Assembly (NCBI GenBank): GCA_963663945.1
Contig: OY760687.1
Span: 2,852,001-2,916,000 of the forward strand
Length of the DNA stretch: 64,000 bases
Source of the DNA: Bin87 sp963663945
GTDB taxonomy: Bacteria > Chloroflexota > Dehalococcoidia > Lucifugimonadales > UBA3495
Reading direction: 5' to 3'
The translations under genes and the position numbers were made by a program. The notes under the pieces were generated by a model that was not told where the DNA came from, did not search any database, and saw nothing but the letters and a program-made list of their open reading frames with translations. Positions 43,157 through 52,209 of the stretch are shown here, piece by piece. Position 1 is the first letter of the stretch. The number at the start of each line of letters is the position of its first letter.

Positions 43157-44326
43157 ATGGCGTTTCCCGAACGAATGAAATTCGGCATCTTTCTCGGCCC
43201 GTTTCACCGTGTCGGAGAGAATCCCACCCTGGCCATGGAACGTGACCTGGAGCTGATCGAGTGGCTGGACAAGCTGGGATTTGACGAGGCGTGGGTCGGC
43301 GAGCATCACAGCGCGGGCTGGGAGATCATCTCTTCTCCAGAAGTCTTCATCGCCGCCGCCGCCCAGCGAACCAATCGCATCAAGCTGGGCACCGGCGTGG
43401 TCAGCCTTCCCTACCACCACCCGCTGATGGTCGCCAACCGCATGGTCCAGCTGGACCACATGACCTACGGCCGCGTGCTCTTCGGCGTGGGTCCTGGCGC
43501 GCTGCCGGGCGACGCCTACATGATGGGCATCCCCCACGAACTGCAGCGTGAGCGCATGGACGAGTCCCTGGGCGTAATCCTGCGCCTGTTCACCGAGACG
43601 GAACCTTTCAGCTACCAGAGCGACTGGTTTGAACTGAAAGAGGGCCTGCTCCAGCTTCGCCCCTACCAGCGGCCCTACATGCACACCGCCGTGGCGTCGG
43701 TGCAGTCGCCGGCCGGCGTGACCCTGGCCGGCAAGCATGGCTGCTCCGTGCTGACCATCACCGTTCCGCGCGACCCGTCCGCGGGGCCGTCGGACCTGCA
43801 GGGTCTCTGGAGCATCGCCGAAGAGTCGGCGGCCGAGCACGGCAACACCATGAACCGCGACGACTGGCGGCTCGTACTGCCCTGCCATATCGCCGAGACC
43901 CGCAAGGAGGCTCTGGACGATGCCCGCATGGGCGCCGGCCGTTACCTGCGGGAATACAGCGAGGGAACCAATGGCCGCAAGCCGGTCTTCGACGGGCCGC
44001 TGGACAAGGTCATCGACCACATGGCCGACACGGGCAGCTGGATCATCGGGACGCCCGACGACTGCATCGAGGCCATCGAGCGGCTGGGCGAGCAGAGCGG
44101 CGGCTTTGGCGCCTTCCTGGTTCAGACCATCGACTGGGCGCCGCGCGACAAGATGCTGCGCAGCTACGAGCTCATGGCCCGCTACGTCATGCCACACTTC
44201 CAGGGCAGCGTGCTCAGCACCCAGGCGTCCAACCAGTGGGCCAAGGAGCGACAGGATGACCTCGTGAGCGGACGCGTCCGCGCCATCGACCGGGCCCGCC
44301 AGGCCTACGCCGAACGGACCGGATAG
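43157..44326 (+). CDS. luciferase-like (LLM class) flavin-dependent oxidoreductase (copy 3)
   Basis: 389 aa. FGIFLGPFHRVGENPTLAMERDLELIEWLDKLGFDEAWVGEHH, IKLGTGVVSLPYHHPLMVANRMVQLDHMTYGRVLFGVGPGAL, then substrate loop with VASVQSPAGVTLAGKHG. Longer than copies 1 and 2 with a C-terminal helical tail. Strong ribosome site (GGAGGAGG). Followed by a strong terminator and then the IS21 element. Confidence 0.92.
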   Translation: MAFPERMKFGIFLGPFHRVGENPTLAMERDLELIEWLDKLGFDEAWVGEHHSAGWEIISSPEVFIAAAAQRTNRIKLGTGVVSLPYHHPLMVANRMVQLDHMTYGRVLFGVGPGALPGDAYMMGIPHELQRERMDESLGVILRLFTETEPFSYQSDWFELKEGLLQLRPYQRPYMHTAVASVQSPAGVTLAGKHGCSVLTITVPRDPSAGPSDLQGLWSIAEESAAEHGNTMNRDDWRLVLPCHIAETRKEALDDARMGAGRYLREYSEGTNGRKPVFDGPLDKVIDHMADTGSWIIGTPDDCIEAIERLGEQSGGFGAFLVQTIDWAPRDKMLRSYELMARYVMPHFQGSVLSTQASNQWAKERQDDLVSGRVRAIDRARQAYAERTG

Positions 44327-44371
44327 AGAACACAACACTGCCCCGACTACGGGGCTCTGCGCCATATCGAA

Positions 44372-44404
44372 ATTGGGGGTGCGCCGTTGCGGCGCACCCC
44401 CAAT
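44372..44404 (+). terminator. strong intrinsic hairpin after LLM copy 3
   Basis: Perfect 15-bp stem (44372-44386 with 44390-44404) with a TTG loop. Weak T stretch afterwards. Confidence 0.75.
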
Positions 44405-44471
44405 ATCTTGCTTGCCGTCCGCTCGTTTTCTCAGTGGACGGGTGGGCCAAGTGATAGACGACAATAAGGAA

Positions 44472-44501
44472 TGCCTCTTGCGCCGACTATTCTTGCCGGT
44501 T
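44472..44501 (+). repeat. IS21 left terminal inverted repeat
   Basis: TG...GCGCCGACTATTCTTGCCGGTT pairs imperfectly with the right end; outer base boundary inferred from alignment. Confidence 0.6.
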
Positions 44502-44537
44502 GGGATGGTGTAAATCGTCCGGCACGGAGGTGCCGGA

Positions 44538-46040
44538 TTGATCAAGGACCGACAAGTCAGACTTTTGAGGCAAAAACGTATGGAAGGCAAGACACAGGAG
44601 ACGGCGGCCGCCATGTCTGGGATGAGCGTGCGGTCGGCGCGCAAATGGCAGAGTGGCCCGTTGCCGTCGGAGACCAAACCGGAGCGCTGGTGGCGCACTC
44701 GGTCCGACCCCTTCGACGGGGTGTGGGAAGAGGAGATTGAGCCCCTGCTGCGGGACGACCCCAAGGGCAAGCTGAAGGCAACGACGATTATCGAATGGCT
44801 GGAGGAGCAGCATCCTGGCCAGTTCAGCGCCTCCCAGCTGCGCACCCTGCAACGACGATTACAGGACTGGCGGGCGCTGAATGGCCCGGATCAGGAGGTT
44901 TACTTCCCCCAGGAGCATCCGCCGGGTCGGGAGGCCCAGTTTGATTTCACCCACTGCAGCGCCCTGGGGGTGACCGTCGCCGGTGAGCCCTACCCCCACC
45001 TGCTGTTTCAGCTGATCCTCAGCCACTCGGGCTGGCGCTACGCGGAGGTCGCCGCCGGCGAGACCTTCCTGGCCCTCAAGCAGGGATTACAGAATGCGCT
45101 CTGGGCCCTGGGCGGCGTACCGGAGGTGGTGCGTTCCGACAATACCTCTGCTGCCACCCACGAGATGAAACGCAGCCGAGGCCGGGCGCTAAACGACAAT
45201 TACGCCGCCCTGCTGGACCACTACGGTGTCCGATCCACCCGCATCAATCCTGGCAAGAGCCACGAAAACGGCGTTGCCGAGCACGCTCACTACCGTTTGA
45301 AGGATGCCGTGGACCAGGCTTTGATCATGCGCGGCAGCCGCGATTTCCACACCGCCGACGACTACGCCGGTTTCGTACGGGAGATGGTGGAGAAGCGAAA
45401 CCGCCTGGTGCGGGGGAAGCTGGAGCAGGAAATGGCTTGCCTAAGACCCCTGCCGCCAGCCCCCATGCCGGAATACGCCAACTACCAGTCCAAGGTGCGC
45501 CGGTGGAGTACGATCCAGGTGGCGGGACGCAGCTACAGCGTCCCGTCCCGGCTCATTGGCAAGGTGGTACAGATCCGCCTCTATTCCGAGCACGTGGAAG
45601 TGTACTACAAGGGCCACTTTGTGGAACGCATGGCGCGCGTGCACGGTGATGGGGAAGTAAACGTCAATTACCGCCACGTGATCAATTCCCTGGTGCGCAA
45701 GCCCGGAGCATTCGCCCGGTACCGCTTCAGGGAGCAGCTCTTTCCCACCCTGCACTTCCGGCTGGCCTACGATGCGCTCAGGCAGTGGCGCGGTGAGCGC
45801 GCCGACGTGGAGTACGTGCGCATCCTGCACCTGGCGGCCACCACCATGGAGGTCATGGTGGACAGCGCCCTGTCGCTGCTGCTGGAGACCGGTCAGCCCT
45901 TCGACTACGCCGAGGTGCGGGAACTGGCCGAGCCCAGGGTGCCCCAGGCTCCGGTGCTGGTCCTCTCTGGGAAGCCGGACCTGAAGATCTACGACGGTCT
46001 GCTCACGAGCAGTACGGCCATGGTGGGGGTGTGCGCATGA
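44538..46040 (+). CDS. istA: IS21 family transposase IstA
   Basis: 500 aa DDE transposase. N-terminal helix-turn-helix (GKTQETAAAMSGMSVRSARKW), catalytic core with FDFTH (D1), VRSDNTSAAT (D2) and GKSHENGVAEHAH (E), then the Mu-type C-terminal barrel (SYSVPSRLIGKVVQIRLY). TTG start at 44538 with GGAGG spaced 7 nt upstream. It ends overlapping istB by four bases (ATGA), so istB translation is coupled. Confidence 0.95.
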   Translation: MIKDRQVRLLRQKRMEGKTQETAAAMSGMSVRSARKWQSGPLPSETKPERWWRTRSDPFDGVWEEEIEPLLRDDPKGKLKATTIIEWLEEQHPGQFSASQLRTLQRRLQDWRALNGPDQEVYFPQEHPPGREAQFDFTHCSALGVTVAGEPYPHLLFQLILSHSGWRYAEVAAGETFLALKQGLQNALWALGGVPEVVRSDNTSAATHEMKRSRGRALNDNYAALLDHYGVRSTRINPGKSHENGVAEHAHYRLKDAVDQALIMRGSRDFHTADDYAGFVREMVEKRNRLVRGKLEQEMACLRPLPPAPMPEYANYQSKVRRWSTIQVAGRSYSVPSRLIGKVVQIRLYSEHVEVYYKGHFVERMARVHGDGEVNVNYRHVINSLVRKPGAFARYRFREQLFPTLHFRLAYDALRQWRGERADVEYVRILHLAATTMEVMVDSALSLLLETGQPFDYAEVRELAEPRVPQAPVLVLSGKPDLKIYDGLLTSSTAMVGVCA

Positions 46041-46849
46041 TGGACACCGACACCAGCGTGATCCCGGAGCGCATCGGTCAGCTCTGCCGCGAATTCAAGC
46101 TGCCCACCATGGGCGCTCAGTCGGTGGCCCGTTTCACCGAGGCTGGCCACGGCGAGGCCCTGTCCACCTTCCTGGAGGTGCTGGAGCAGGAAGCCGAGGA
46201 TCGCCGCCACCGGCGCATCAACCGGCTGCGTCAGGCGTCCCGGCTGCCCTCGGGCAAGACCTGGGAGACCTTCGAGCATCACCGGATGCCCCTCGCTCTA
46301 CGGCAGCAGATGGACCAACTGGCCCAGGGCAGCTTCGTGGATCACGGCGTCAACGTGCTGGCCTTCGGGCTCCCCGGCACCGGCAAGACCCACGCGCTCT
46401 GCGCTCTGGGACACCGCCTGGTGGAGGCCGGCCACTCCGTCCTCTTCGCACCGGCCTACCGTCTGGTGCAGGATCTGCTGGCCGCCAAGCGTGACTTCGA
46501 CCTGCCCCGACAACTGCGCAAGCTGGACAACTTCGACTTCCTCCTCCTGGACGATCTCGGCTACCTGCCCCAGGGTACTGAGGAGTCCGAGGTCCTCTTC
46601 ACCCTCATCGCAGAACGCTACGAACGCCGGTCGTTGGGCATCACGTCCAACCTGGTCTTCTCGGAGTGGGAGCGCATCTTTGCCAATCCCATGGCCACCG
46701 CCGCAGCGATTGACCGGGTGGTTCACCACTCCGTCATCCTGGAATTCGACGTCCCCAGCTACCGGACTGACGCAGCACAGCAACGCGGCGAGACTGCCGC
46801 GGCCGACGCCAACGCTGCGCCTGCCAAGGAGGTGAACCGGCAAAACTAA
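46037..46849 (+). CDS. istB: IS21 helper ATPase IstB
   Basis: 270 aa AAA+ ATPase that selects target DNA and activates IstA. Walker A GLPGTGKTH, Walker B FLLLDDLGYLP, GITSNLVFSEWERIF (sensor/Arg region), C-terminal DRVVHHSVILEFDVPSYR typical of IstB. ATG 46037 overlaps the istA stop. Confidence 0.95.
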   Translation: MMDTDTSVIPERIGQLCREFKLPTMGAQSVARFTEAGHGEALSTFLEVLEQEAEDRRHRRINRLRQASRLPSGKTWETFEHHRMPLALRQQMDQLAQGSFVDHGVNVLAFGLPGTGKTHALCALGHRLVEAGHSVLFAPAYRLVQDLLAAKRDFDLPRQLRKLDNFDFLLLDDLGYLPQGTEESEVLFTLIAERYERRSLGITSNLVFSEWERIFANPMATAAAIDRVVHHSVILEFDVPSYRTDAAQQRGETAAADANAAPAKEVNRQN

Positions 46850-46858
46850 TCGACGATA

Positions 46859-46886
46859 AATCGGCAAGAATGGTTGACGCGGGACA
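46859..46886 (-). repeat. IS21 right terminal inverted repeat
   Basis: Reverse complement starts TGTCCCGCGTCAACCATTCT and shares ATTCTTGCCG with the left end. Confidence 0.6.
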
Positions 46887-46898
46887 CCAAGTCCTCGG

Positions 46899-47603
46899 CT
46901 AGGCCGCGACTTTGGCGGCGACCCAGTCCACGCCGTTGAGCACCAACTTCTGGAACTCCGGCGTCTCGAAGCTCCGGCCGTCGTGCCCCAGGAGCAGGAC
47001 GTACACGTTGCCCTCGCCGTACTGGCGCGTCCATCCCAGGGGATAGGTCCCGCCCGGCATGTGGGTGGGGCTCCGGTCGGGGCCCCAGGGCCAGGTGCTG
47101 TCTTCGGCAGTCCCGGTGATGAAGACGTCGTTGCCATCCTTGATCGCAAGGTTCATGTAGAGCTCGTCGTTGGTCGAGAAATCAGCGATGCCGTCAGCCC
47201 CGGGATGGCCGGCCTGGCTGACGTTGACCGTGAATTCGCCATACGGCGGGTGGTAGCTGGTGCCTGAGATCCAGCCGCCGCCGGTGATGTCGTGGTACTC
47301 GGGCCATGCGGCCGCCACGCAGGTGGCAATGTGGATGCAGACGAACCCGCCGCCTCCGCTGATGTAATCCTGCAGGCCTTCCATTTCCGCCGCTGAAAGG
47401 GTCCAGTCGCCGAAATCGGGCACGTTCTCCCGGCGGGTGTTGAACACCACCGCGTCGTAACCGCCCATCGCGGACCGGTCGGCCAGCGGCGACGCGTCCT
47501 CGGTTACCGTCACGTCATGGCCGGCGCCCTTGAGAAAGGTCTCCAAGATCGGCGTCGACTCTTCGTAGGGATGTCGTCCCCCTGACAATACCAATAGCTT
47601 CAT
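46899..47603 (-). CDS. ThuA-domain protein (trehalose-utilisation family)
   Basis: 234 aa of the class I glutamine-amidotransferase-like ThuA fold. LLVLSGGRHPYEESTPILETFLKGAGHDVTVTED opening, DAVVFNTRRENVPDF, GGGGFVCIHIAT, PTHMPGGTYPLGWTRQYGEGNVYVLLLGHDGRSF. ThuA proteins are linked to sugar (trehalose, 3-keto-disaccharide) use. AGGAGGG before ATG 47603 sets the start; an ATG 57 nt upstream lacks a site. The IS21 right end lies just beyond its stop. Confidence 0.88.
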   Translation of the reverse strand: MKLLVLSGGRHPYEESTPILETFLKGAGHDVTVTEDASPLADRSAMGGYDAVVFNTRRENVPDFGDWTLSAAEMEGLQDYISGGGGFVCIHIATCVAAAWPEYHDITGGGWISGTSYHPPYGEFTVNVSQAGHPGADGIADFSTNDELYMNLAIKDGNDVFITGTAEDSTWPWGPDRSPTHMPGGTYPLGWTRQYGEGNVYVLLLGHDGRSFETPEFQKLVLNGVDWVAAKVAA

Positions 47604-47889
47604 GGGTGTTCCCTCCTGGTTGTTGTCGGCAATTGTAGATACGCCGGCCTGATGTGGCAAATCTGATTGACCGGTATCTCGTGAGCCCCTTGTGGCGGGT
47701 CAGACTGCTGAGTTAGCGAAACCTCTTTCGGTCTGATCGTGGCCGAGGCGGGCAGGACTTCCCGGGGGCGTAAGCGGTTTTTGTCCGCTTCATCGGGGTC
47801 CAACTACTCCGATGCCTGACGTCTCCCTTGCAGCCCGGGTACATCATTTCGGTCAAATCCCGGGTTGATGAAAGAACTCGCTCATCCTA

Positions 47890-47923
47890 CGCAAATAATG
47901 TACGAATTACGTTTATATTTGCG
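47890..47923. promoter_or_regulatory. operator-like inverted repeat in AT-rich stretch
   Basis: Perfect 8-bp arms CGCAAATA (47890-47897) and TATTTGCG (47916-47923), 18 nt apart, in the AT-rich promoter region of the large exported protein. Confidence 0.4.
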
Positions 47924-48177
47924 GCAATCAGTTAGTAATAACTTCGCACAGTAATTGGGAGATGTGCGTTTTATGAAAAATAGCAGCACGCGGTGTCGAA
48001 ATTCGATTATGCACAGATTTTTCCAGACTCATCGTCTATGTTGGTGCACCATTCGATCCGGCGAAACCAGCCCACTTTGATGCAGCGATGCGACGGTGTT
48101 GGTCGACGGCGCCGCGTCCAGCACCTGTCCGGGGTCCTGTCCGCCGGTCGAAACGACACAACAAGGAGGGAAGAATC

Positions 48178-48255
48178 ATGTTGTTGCACGAGGATGCCAT
48201 AGCGCTCCATGCGGCCTCGTTTTGTCGGCCGCTCCGTCTCGCCTGTATCAGATGA
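48178..48255 (+). CDS. possible 25-aa leader peptide
   Basis: ATG preceded by AAGGAGGGAAGAATC, the best ribosome site in the region, encodes MLLHEDAIALHAASFCRPLR then LACIR and stop. It lies 90 bp upstream of the Ig-like protein start. May be a translated leader or chance. Confidence 0.25.
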   Translation: MLLHEDAIALHAASFCRPLRLACIR

Positions 48256-48345
48256 ACCGAGCCCAAAACCTTGCTTGCCAGCGTTGAACCCAACGGCGCA
48301 CGCTGACCTGTCGGTTGCGTGTCCGGTTGAATGGGAGTTGTAACC

Positions 48346-50841
48346 ATGAATACGCAAAAGCTGAAGATCAGGAACCGGTTGAGCCGATTTCGACCTCAAA
48401 GAATGTGGCCGGCGGTGTTGGCCGCCCTGGCAATCCTCATCATAGCGGGATTTGAATCCGGCCATACTTACGCCGATTCGACCGACCTTTCGCCGCATAA
48501 CAACGGAACAAGCCAACACCACGATAAGATCAAGCTTGCCAACCACGACAACGCGAGCGCCCAAACCAACTCGCCGAGGGTTTCGCAGCGCCCGTTTGTC
48601 ACACCCGCCATCGCCGCAAACGGCGTCCGGATGTACGATGTGCAGCCCAACGAATCTGGTGGGTGGCCCACTCGCCTGGCCGGTGACGACACCTACGGCT
48701 ATGGCGAACTCCTCGCCGTGGAGGTCGAGTTCAGCGAAACCGTTTCCGTCAACAGCGAGGCCACCTTCCGGATACGGATCGGCTCCAGCAGAAGGGATCT
48801 GGTTCCCGTGTCCCACCGGGACGACTCGGTGATCTTCGCGACCCTGGTCCAACCCAGCGATTTGGATACTGACGGCGTGTGGATCGGCGACAACACGTCA
48901 ACACTTGACCATAATCCGGCCAGCTATTTCCAGGACGCAGACGGAAATCAGAACGTCAGCCTGACCCACTCCAGCCTGGGAACCCAATCGAGCCACAAGG
49001 TCGACGGCCGCTCGAGGCGGCCCAAGGTCAACCGGGTGCGCATCACGTCCTCGCCGCAGCATGCCGACTACTACGTGCGCGGCGAGGAAGTGACAGTGGA
49101 GGTCAGGTTCGACCGGTCGGTGCGGGTCAGTGGGAACCCACAGGCCCGGCTCCGTATTGAAGCCCTGGGCAGCACCGCCACCCGCACAGCCAACTACCTA
49201 CGCGGAAGCGGCACATCAACGCTTGTCTTCGCGTACAACGCGTCTTTCCTGGACAACGACAGCAACGGCATCGCCATACCCGCCAACGCCCTGGCCAAGA
49301 ACGGCAACGTCTCCATGGGCCCTCACGGTGGCGGTTCTATCAAGGATGCACGACGCGCCCTGCGTGCGAACCTGGCGAGCGGAGCGCGGGGCAACGACGC
49401 GAACCACAAGGTTGACGCCAGGTATGCCGCCGCGCCCGAGATCATGGCCAACGCGCAGTGGGGCTGGCCAACCCAGACTGGCAGGAGCGATTCCGTCACC
49501 ATGAACTTCACCGTTCGTGAAGACCCGGGCCACTTCTCGGAAGACCATGCCCTGGTTATGGCGTTCGGCTGGAGCAGCATAGGCAACACTCGCGTCGGTT
49601 TCGGGATCCGCACCGACCTGGACAAACCCGGCACCGATGGCTCCCAGGGCAAGGGCATCGTCTTCAACCGCTGGGGCACCCACGCGAAGAGTCTAGCCCG
49701 GCCCACCACCGATGGGTGGGTTGTGACCGGCACGATCCTGGGCGACTTCATCAGCATCCGGAAACCCTACGACTGGGGCGTCGGAGACTATACGGTCCGC
49801 ATCGCCCATGATGGGAGCGACGACGATGCGGACGGACGCTGGTTCGGCATGTGGATCACGAATCCGAACGGCGTGGAAACCAACATGGGGTCCCTGAAGT
49901 TCCCCTTCGTTAACGATGCGCCGCCGACGTTCAACCCGCGCGGTGATTTGTACCAGTCCATGCTCGCGCTCCTGGGCGGAGGGGCAATCAAACCCCATGA
50001 GATACCGGTGTTTGAGGTCGCGCTCAGCCCGCCCGACGAGGGCAACAACGTCGACCTGCCAAAACGGGTCAGGGCGGTCTACTCGCAATTCCACGGCGTC
50101 ATGACCAACTCCAACATCACCCACGACCGGGAGGACAACCTCGTCATCATGCGCGCCGGAGGCACCACTCTCCGCACCACCAATCCCGGTACGGTGCTCA
50201 TCGTTCGAAACGATGAGGCAACTGGCCTGCCAACCATCGGAGGGACAAAAGAGATCGACCAGACCCTGGTTGTGTCCACATCCGACATCGCCGACGCGGA
50301 CGGTCTGGGCGGAGCGTCCTTCACCTACCAGTGGATCCGGGTTGACGGAACTTCGGAAACCGACATCAGTAACGCCACAGGCAACCGATACGCCCTTCTC
50401 GCTGCCGACGTGGACAAGACCATCAAGGTCCGGGTGAGCTTCACCGACGAGGCGGGTTACTCCGAGACGGTGACCAGCGACGCCACGGACCCGATCCGGC
50501 CGCGGTTGACGGCCGAATTCACGGACACACCGACGTCTCATAACGGACAGGATTTATTCACATTCGAGCTGCGGTTCAATGAAAATGTCAGCGGCCTGAG
50601 CTACCGAACGCTGCGGGATTCCGCGTTCACGTTGGATGGAGGTCGCGTGACCAAGGTCCGACGGCTGGAGCCACCGGGCAACGTCCGCTGGGAGATCACC
50701 GTGCGACCGGACGGCAACGGCGACGTCACGATCACCCTGCCCGCAACCACGGACTGCACCGATACCGGCGCGGTTTGCACCCGAGACGGGAGCAAGCTCT
50801 CCAACGAATCGACAACTACCATTTCCGGTCCGTCCGGATGA
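48346..50841 (+). CDS. large exported protein with Ig-like/bacterial-surface repeats
   Basis: 831 aa. Signal/anchor helix WPAVLAALAILIIAGF after a basic N-terminus, cleavage probably after SGHTYA. Two tandem adhesin-like modules (about 75-200 and 215-345) of the form V..VEVEFSETVSV..., VTVEVRFDRSVRVSG, followed by NGIAIPANAL; a jelly-roll-like middle; then an Ig-like module (FTYQWIRVDGTSETDIS...VRVSFTDEAGYSE) and a final FTFELRFNENVSGL domain. No sortase motif or C-terminal TM. ATG 48346 has GGGAG 8 nt upstream. Probably a secreted or cell-surface binding protein. Confidence 0.75.
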   Translation: MNTQKLKIRNRLSRFRPQRMWPAVLAALAILIIAGFESGHTYADSTDLSPHNNGTSQHHDKIKLANHDNASAQTNSPRVSQRPFVTPAIAANGVRMYDVQPNESGGWPTRLAGDDTYGYGELLAVEVEFSETVSVNSEATFRIRIGSSRRDLVPVSHRDDSVIFATLVQPSDLDTDGVWIGDNTSTLDHNPASYFQDADGNQNVSLTHSSLGTQSSHKVDGRSRRPKVNRVRITSSPQHADYYVRGEEVTVEVRFDRSVRVSGNPQARLRIEALGSTATRTANYLRGSGTSTLVFAYNASFLDNDSNGIAIPANALAKNGNVSMGPHGGGSIKDARRALRANLASGARGNDANHKVDARYAAAPEIMANAQWGWPTQTGRSDSVTMNFTVREDPGHFSEDHALVMAFGWSSIGNTRVGFGIRTDLDKPGTDGSQGKGIVFNRWGTHAKSLARPTTDGWVVTGTILGDFISIRKPYDWGVGDYTVRIAHDGSDDDADGRWFGMWITNPNGVETNMGSLKFPFVNDAPPTFNPRGDLYQSMLALLGGGAIKPHEIPVFEVALSPPDEGNNVDLPKRVRAVYSQFHGVMTNSNITHDREDNLVIMRAGGTTLRTTNPGTVLIVRNDEATGLPTIGGTKEIDQTLVVSTSDIADADGLGGASFTYQWIRVDGTSETDISNATGNRYALLAADVDKTIKVRVSFTDEAGYSETVTSDATDPIRPRLTAEFTDTPTSHNGQDLFTFELRFNENVSGLSYRTLRDSAFTLDGGRVTKVRRLEPPGNVRWEITVRPDGNGDVTITLPATTDCTDTGAVCTRDGSKLSNESTTTISGPSG

Positions 50842-51190
50842 TCAAAACTACTCCCGTAGTCGATTCCGGCTAGCAGCATAACTACAGCTGAGACCCGCCA
50901 TCGGGAGAGGGAGTCAGACGGCCTGGGCCAGTCCCAGGCCGTTGCCATTTCGGCCCACGCTCATGTACTGGAAGTCAAGCAGTTGCATCTTCGCCCCGCC
51001 CAGTGCGTTGCGGCCATCGAACATGAAACGTAGCCGTCTACGACTCCTGCCAGCAGCGGGGCAGAGCGCTTACTCGCCAGGCGCCCCCGGTTGAATTCCC
51101 GCCCGTCGGTCGGCATACTGGCGCCACCATTCCAACTGGTGATCGATCCGGCGCGTTTCGCGGATCGTTGCACTCGGGGAGAACCAGCCC
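50842..51190. other. intergenic region with terminator hairpin
   Basis: 349 bp without a gene. A perfect 9-bp stem-loop at 50919-50941 is the likely terminator of the exported-protein gene; nothing else noted. Confidence 0.5.
50919..50941 (+). terminator. hairpin terminator after the Ig-like protein gene
   Basis: CGGCCTGGG (50919-50927), loop CCAGT, CCCAGGCCG (50933-50941); weak T tail. Confidence 0.5.
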
Positions 51191-52171
51191 ATGGCAACCC
51201 TGGTAACCGGTGGCGTCGGCTTCGTCGGAGCAAGCATCGTCAAGGCGCTCGCCGCTCGCGGGCACGAGGTCGTCAGCTACGACGTGCTGGCCCCCGACGC
51301 GCTGATGACGCATTTTCTGGGCGACCTGTCCGACCGGGTCACCTTCGTTGACGGCGACATCCTGGACACGAACGGCCTGGACGCCCTGCGGCGAGACCAC
51401 TCCTTCGACAAGATCGTCCACGCCGCCGTTTTCACCGTGAACCGAACCGATCGGGAAACGGCCCGCAGCAAGGAAATCCTCGACATCAACCTCACCGGCA
51501 CCGGCAACCTGCTGGAACTGGCGCGCGAGATCGGCGTCCAGCGGTTCGTCTACATCAGTTCCGGCGCCGCCTACGGCCTGTGCCGCGACCCGGACCAGAC
51601 CTACAACGAGGATGACCACCCGCAGCCGGGCAACCTCTACGGCATCACCAAGCTCGCCAGCGAGCAGCTGACCAGCCGTTACGGAGCGCTCCACGGTTTC
51701 AGCGCCGTGAGCCTGCGCGTGAGCACGCCCTACGGCCCCATGGAGCGCATCACCGGCCACCGCGACAACATGTCCACGCCCTACCAGTGGACCGGCGCGA
51801 TGCTGCGCGGCGAGCCCATCTCCCTGGACACTTCCGACTACGGGCGCGACTATACCTATGTCCTCGACACCGGGTCCGCCATCGCCACCGTGGTTGATGC
51901 CCCCGAACTTCCCCACGACCTCTACAACATCACCAACAGCGTCTCGGTGACCGGAGCGGAAATCCAGCGCAAGTTGGCCGAGCTTTTCCCGCAGACCCGT
52001 ATCGTAGAGTCGGCAGCCCCCGACCCCGCCAATTCCTCCGCAGGGCCAACCCGTGGGCCGTTGTCCGGATACCGACTGTGGCACGACCTGGGTTGGGTTC
52101 CCCAGTATGACCTGGCCGCCGGCCTGACCGATTATGTCCAGTGGCGGCGCGATTCCGGTTTCCTGGACTGA
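51191..52171 (+). CDS. NAD-dependent epimerase/dehydratase family protein
   Basis: 326 aa extended SDR. GGVGFVGASIVKAL (TGxxGxxG variant), VYISSGAAYG, YGITKLASE with catalytic Tyr/Lys, RVSTPYGPMER. Acts on nucleotide sugars or related substrates; exact reaction unknown. GGGGAG site before 51191. Starts the run of rightward genes to 60.7 kb. Confidence 0.88.
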   Translation: MATLVTGGVGFVGASIVKALAARGHEVVSYDVLAPDALMTHFLGDLSDRVTFVDGDILDTNGLDALRRDHSFDKIVHAAVFTVNRTDRETARSKEILDINLTGTGNLLELAREIGVQRFVYISSGAAYGLCRDPDQTYNEDDHPQPGNLYGITKLASEQLTSRYGALHGFSAVSLRVSTPYGPMERITGHRDNMSTPYQWTGAMLRGEPISLDTSDYGRDYTYVLDTGSAIATVVDAPELPHDLYNITNSVSVTGAEIQRKLAELFPQTRIVESAAPDPANSSAGPTRGPLSGYRLWHDLGWVPQYDLAAGLTDYVQWRRDSGFLD

Positions 52172-52209
52172 TTTCGTAGCACTGAACCATAGCCTTGAGG
52201 AGCAAAACC

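Larger units (their letters stand above)
44472..46886 (+). mobile_element. complete IS21-family insertion sequence (~2.4 kb)
   Basis: istA and istB in the usual overlapping order, bounded by imperfect inverted repeats that share ATTCTTGCCG and start with TG (44472-44501 and 46859-46886). No certain target duplication. The right end lies 12 bp from the stop codon of the convergent ThuA gene, so no gene is broken. Confidence 0.8.
47604..48345. other. 0.74-kb non-coding region upstream of the exported Ig-like protein
   Basis: No gene I can support except the doubtful leader ORF below. It holds small hairpins (47772-47790, 47791-47814), a CCCGGG...CCCGGG repeat near 47840-47870, and an AT-rich stretch (47880-47960) unlike the surrounding GC-rich DNA, where promoter and operator are expected. 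Confidence 0.45.

Noticed and set aside
44462..46896. Target-site duplication for the IS21 element
   Set aside because: No matching 4-8 bp found on both sides with the chosen ends.
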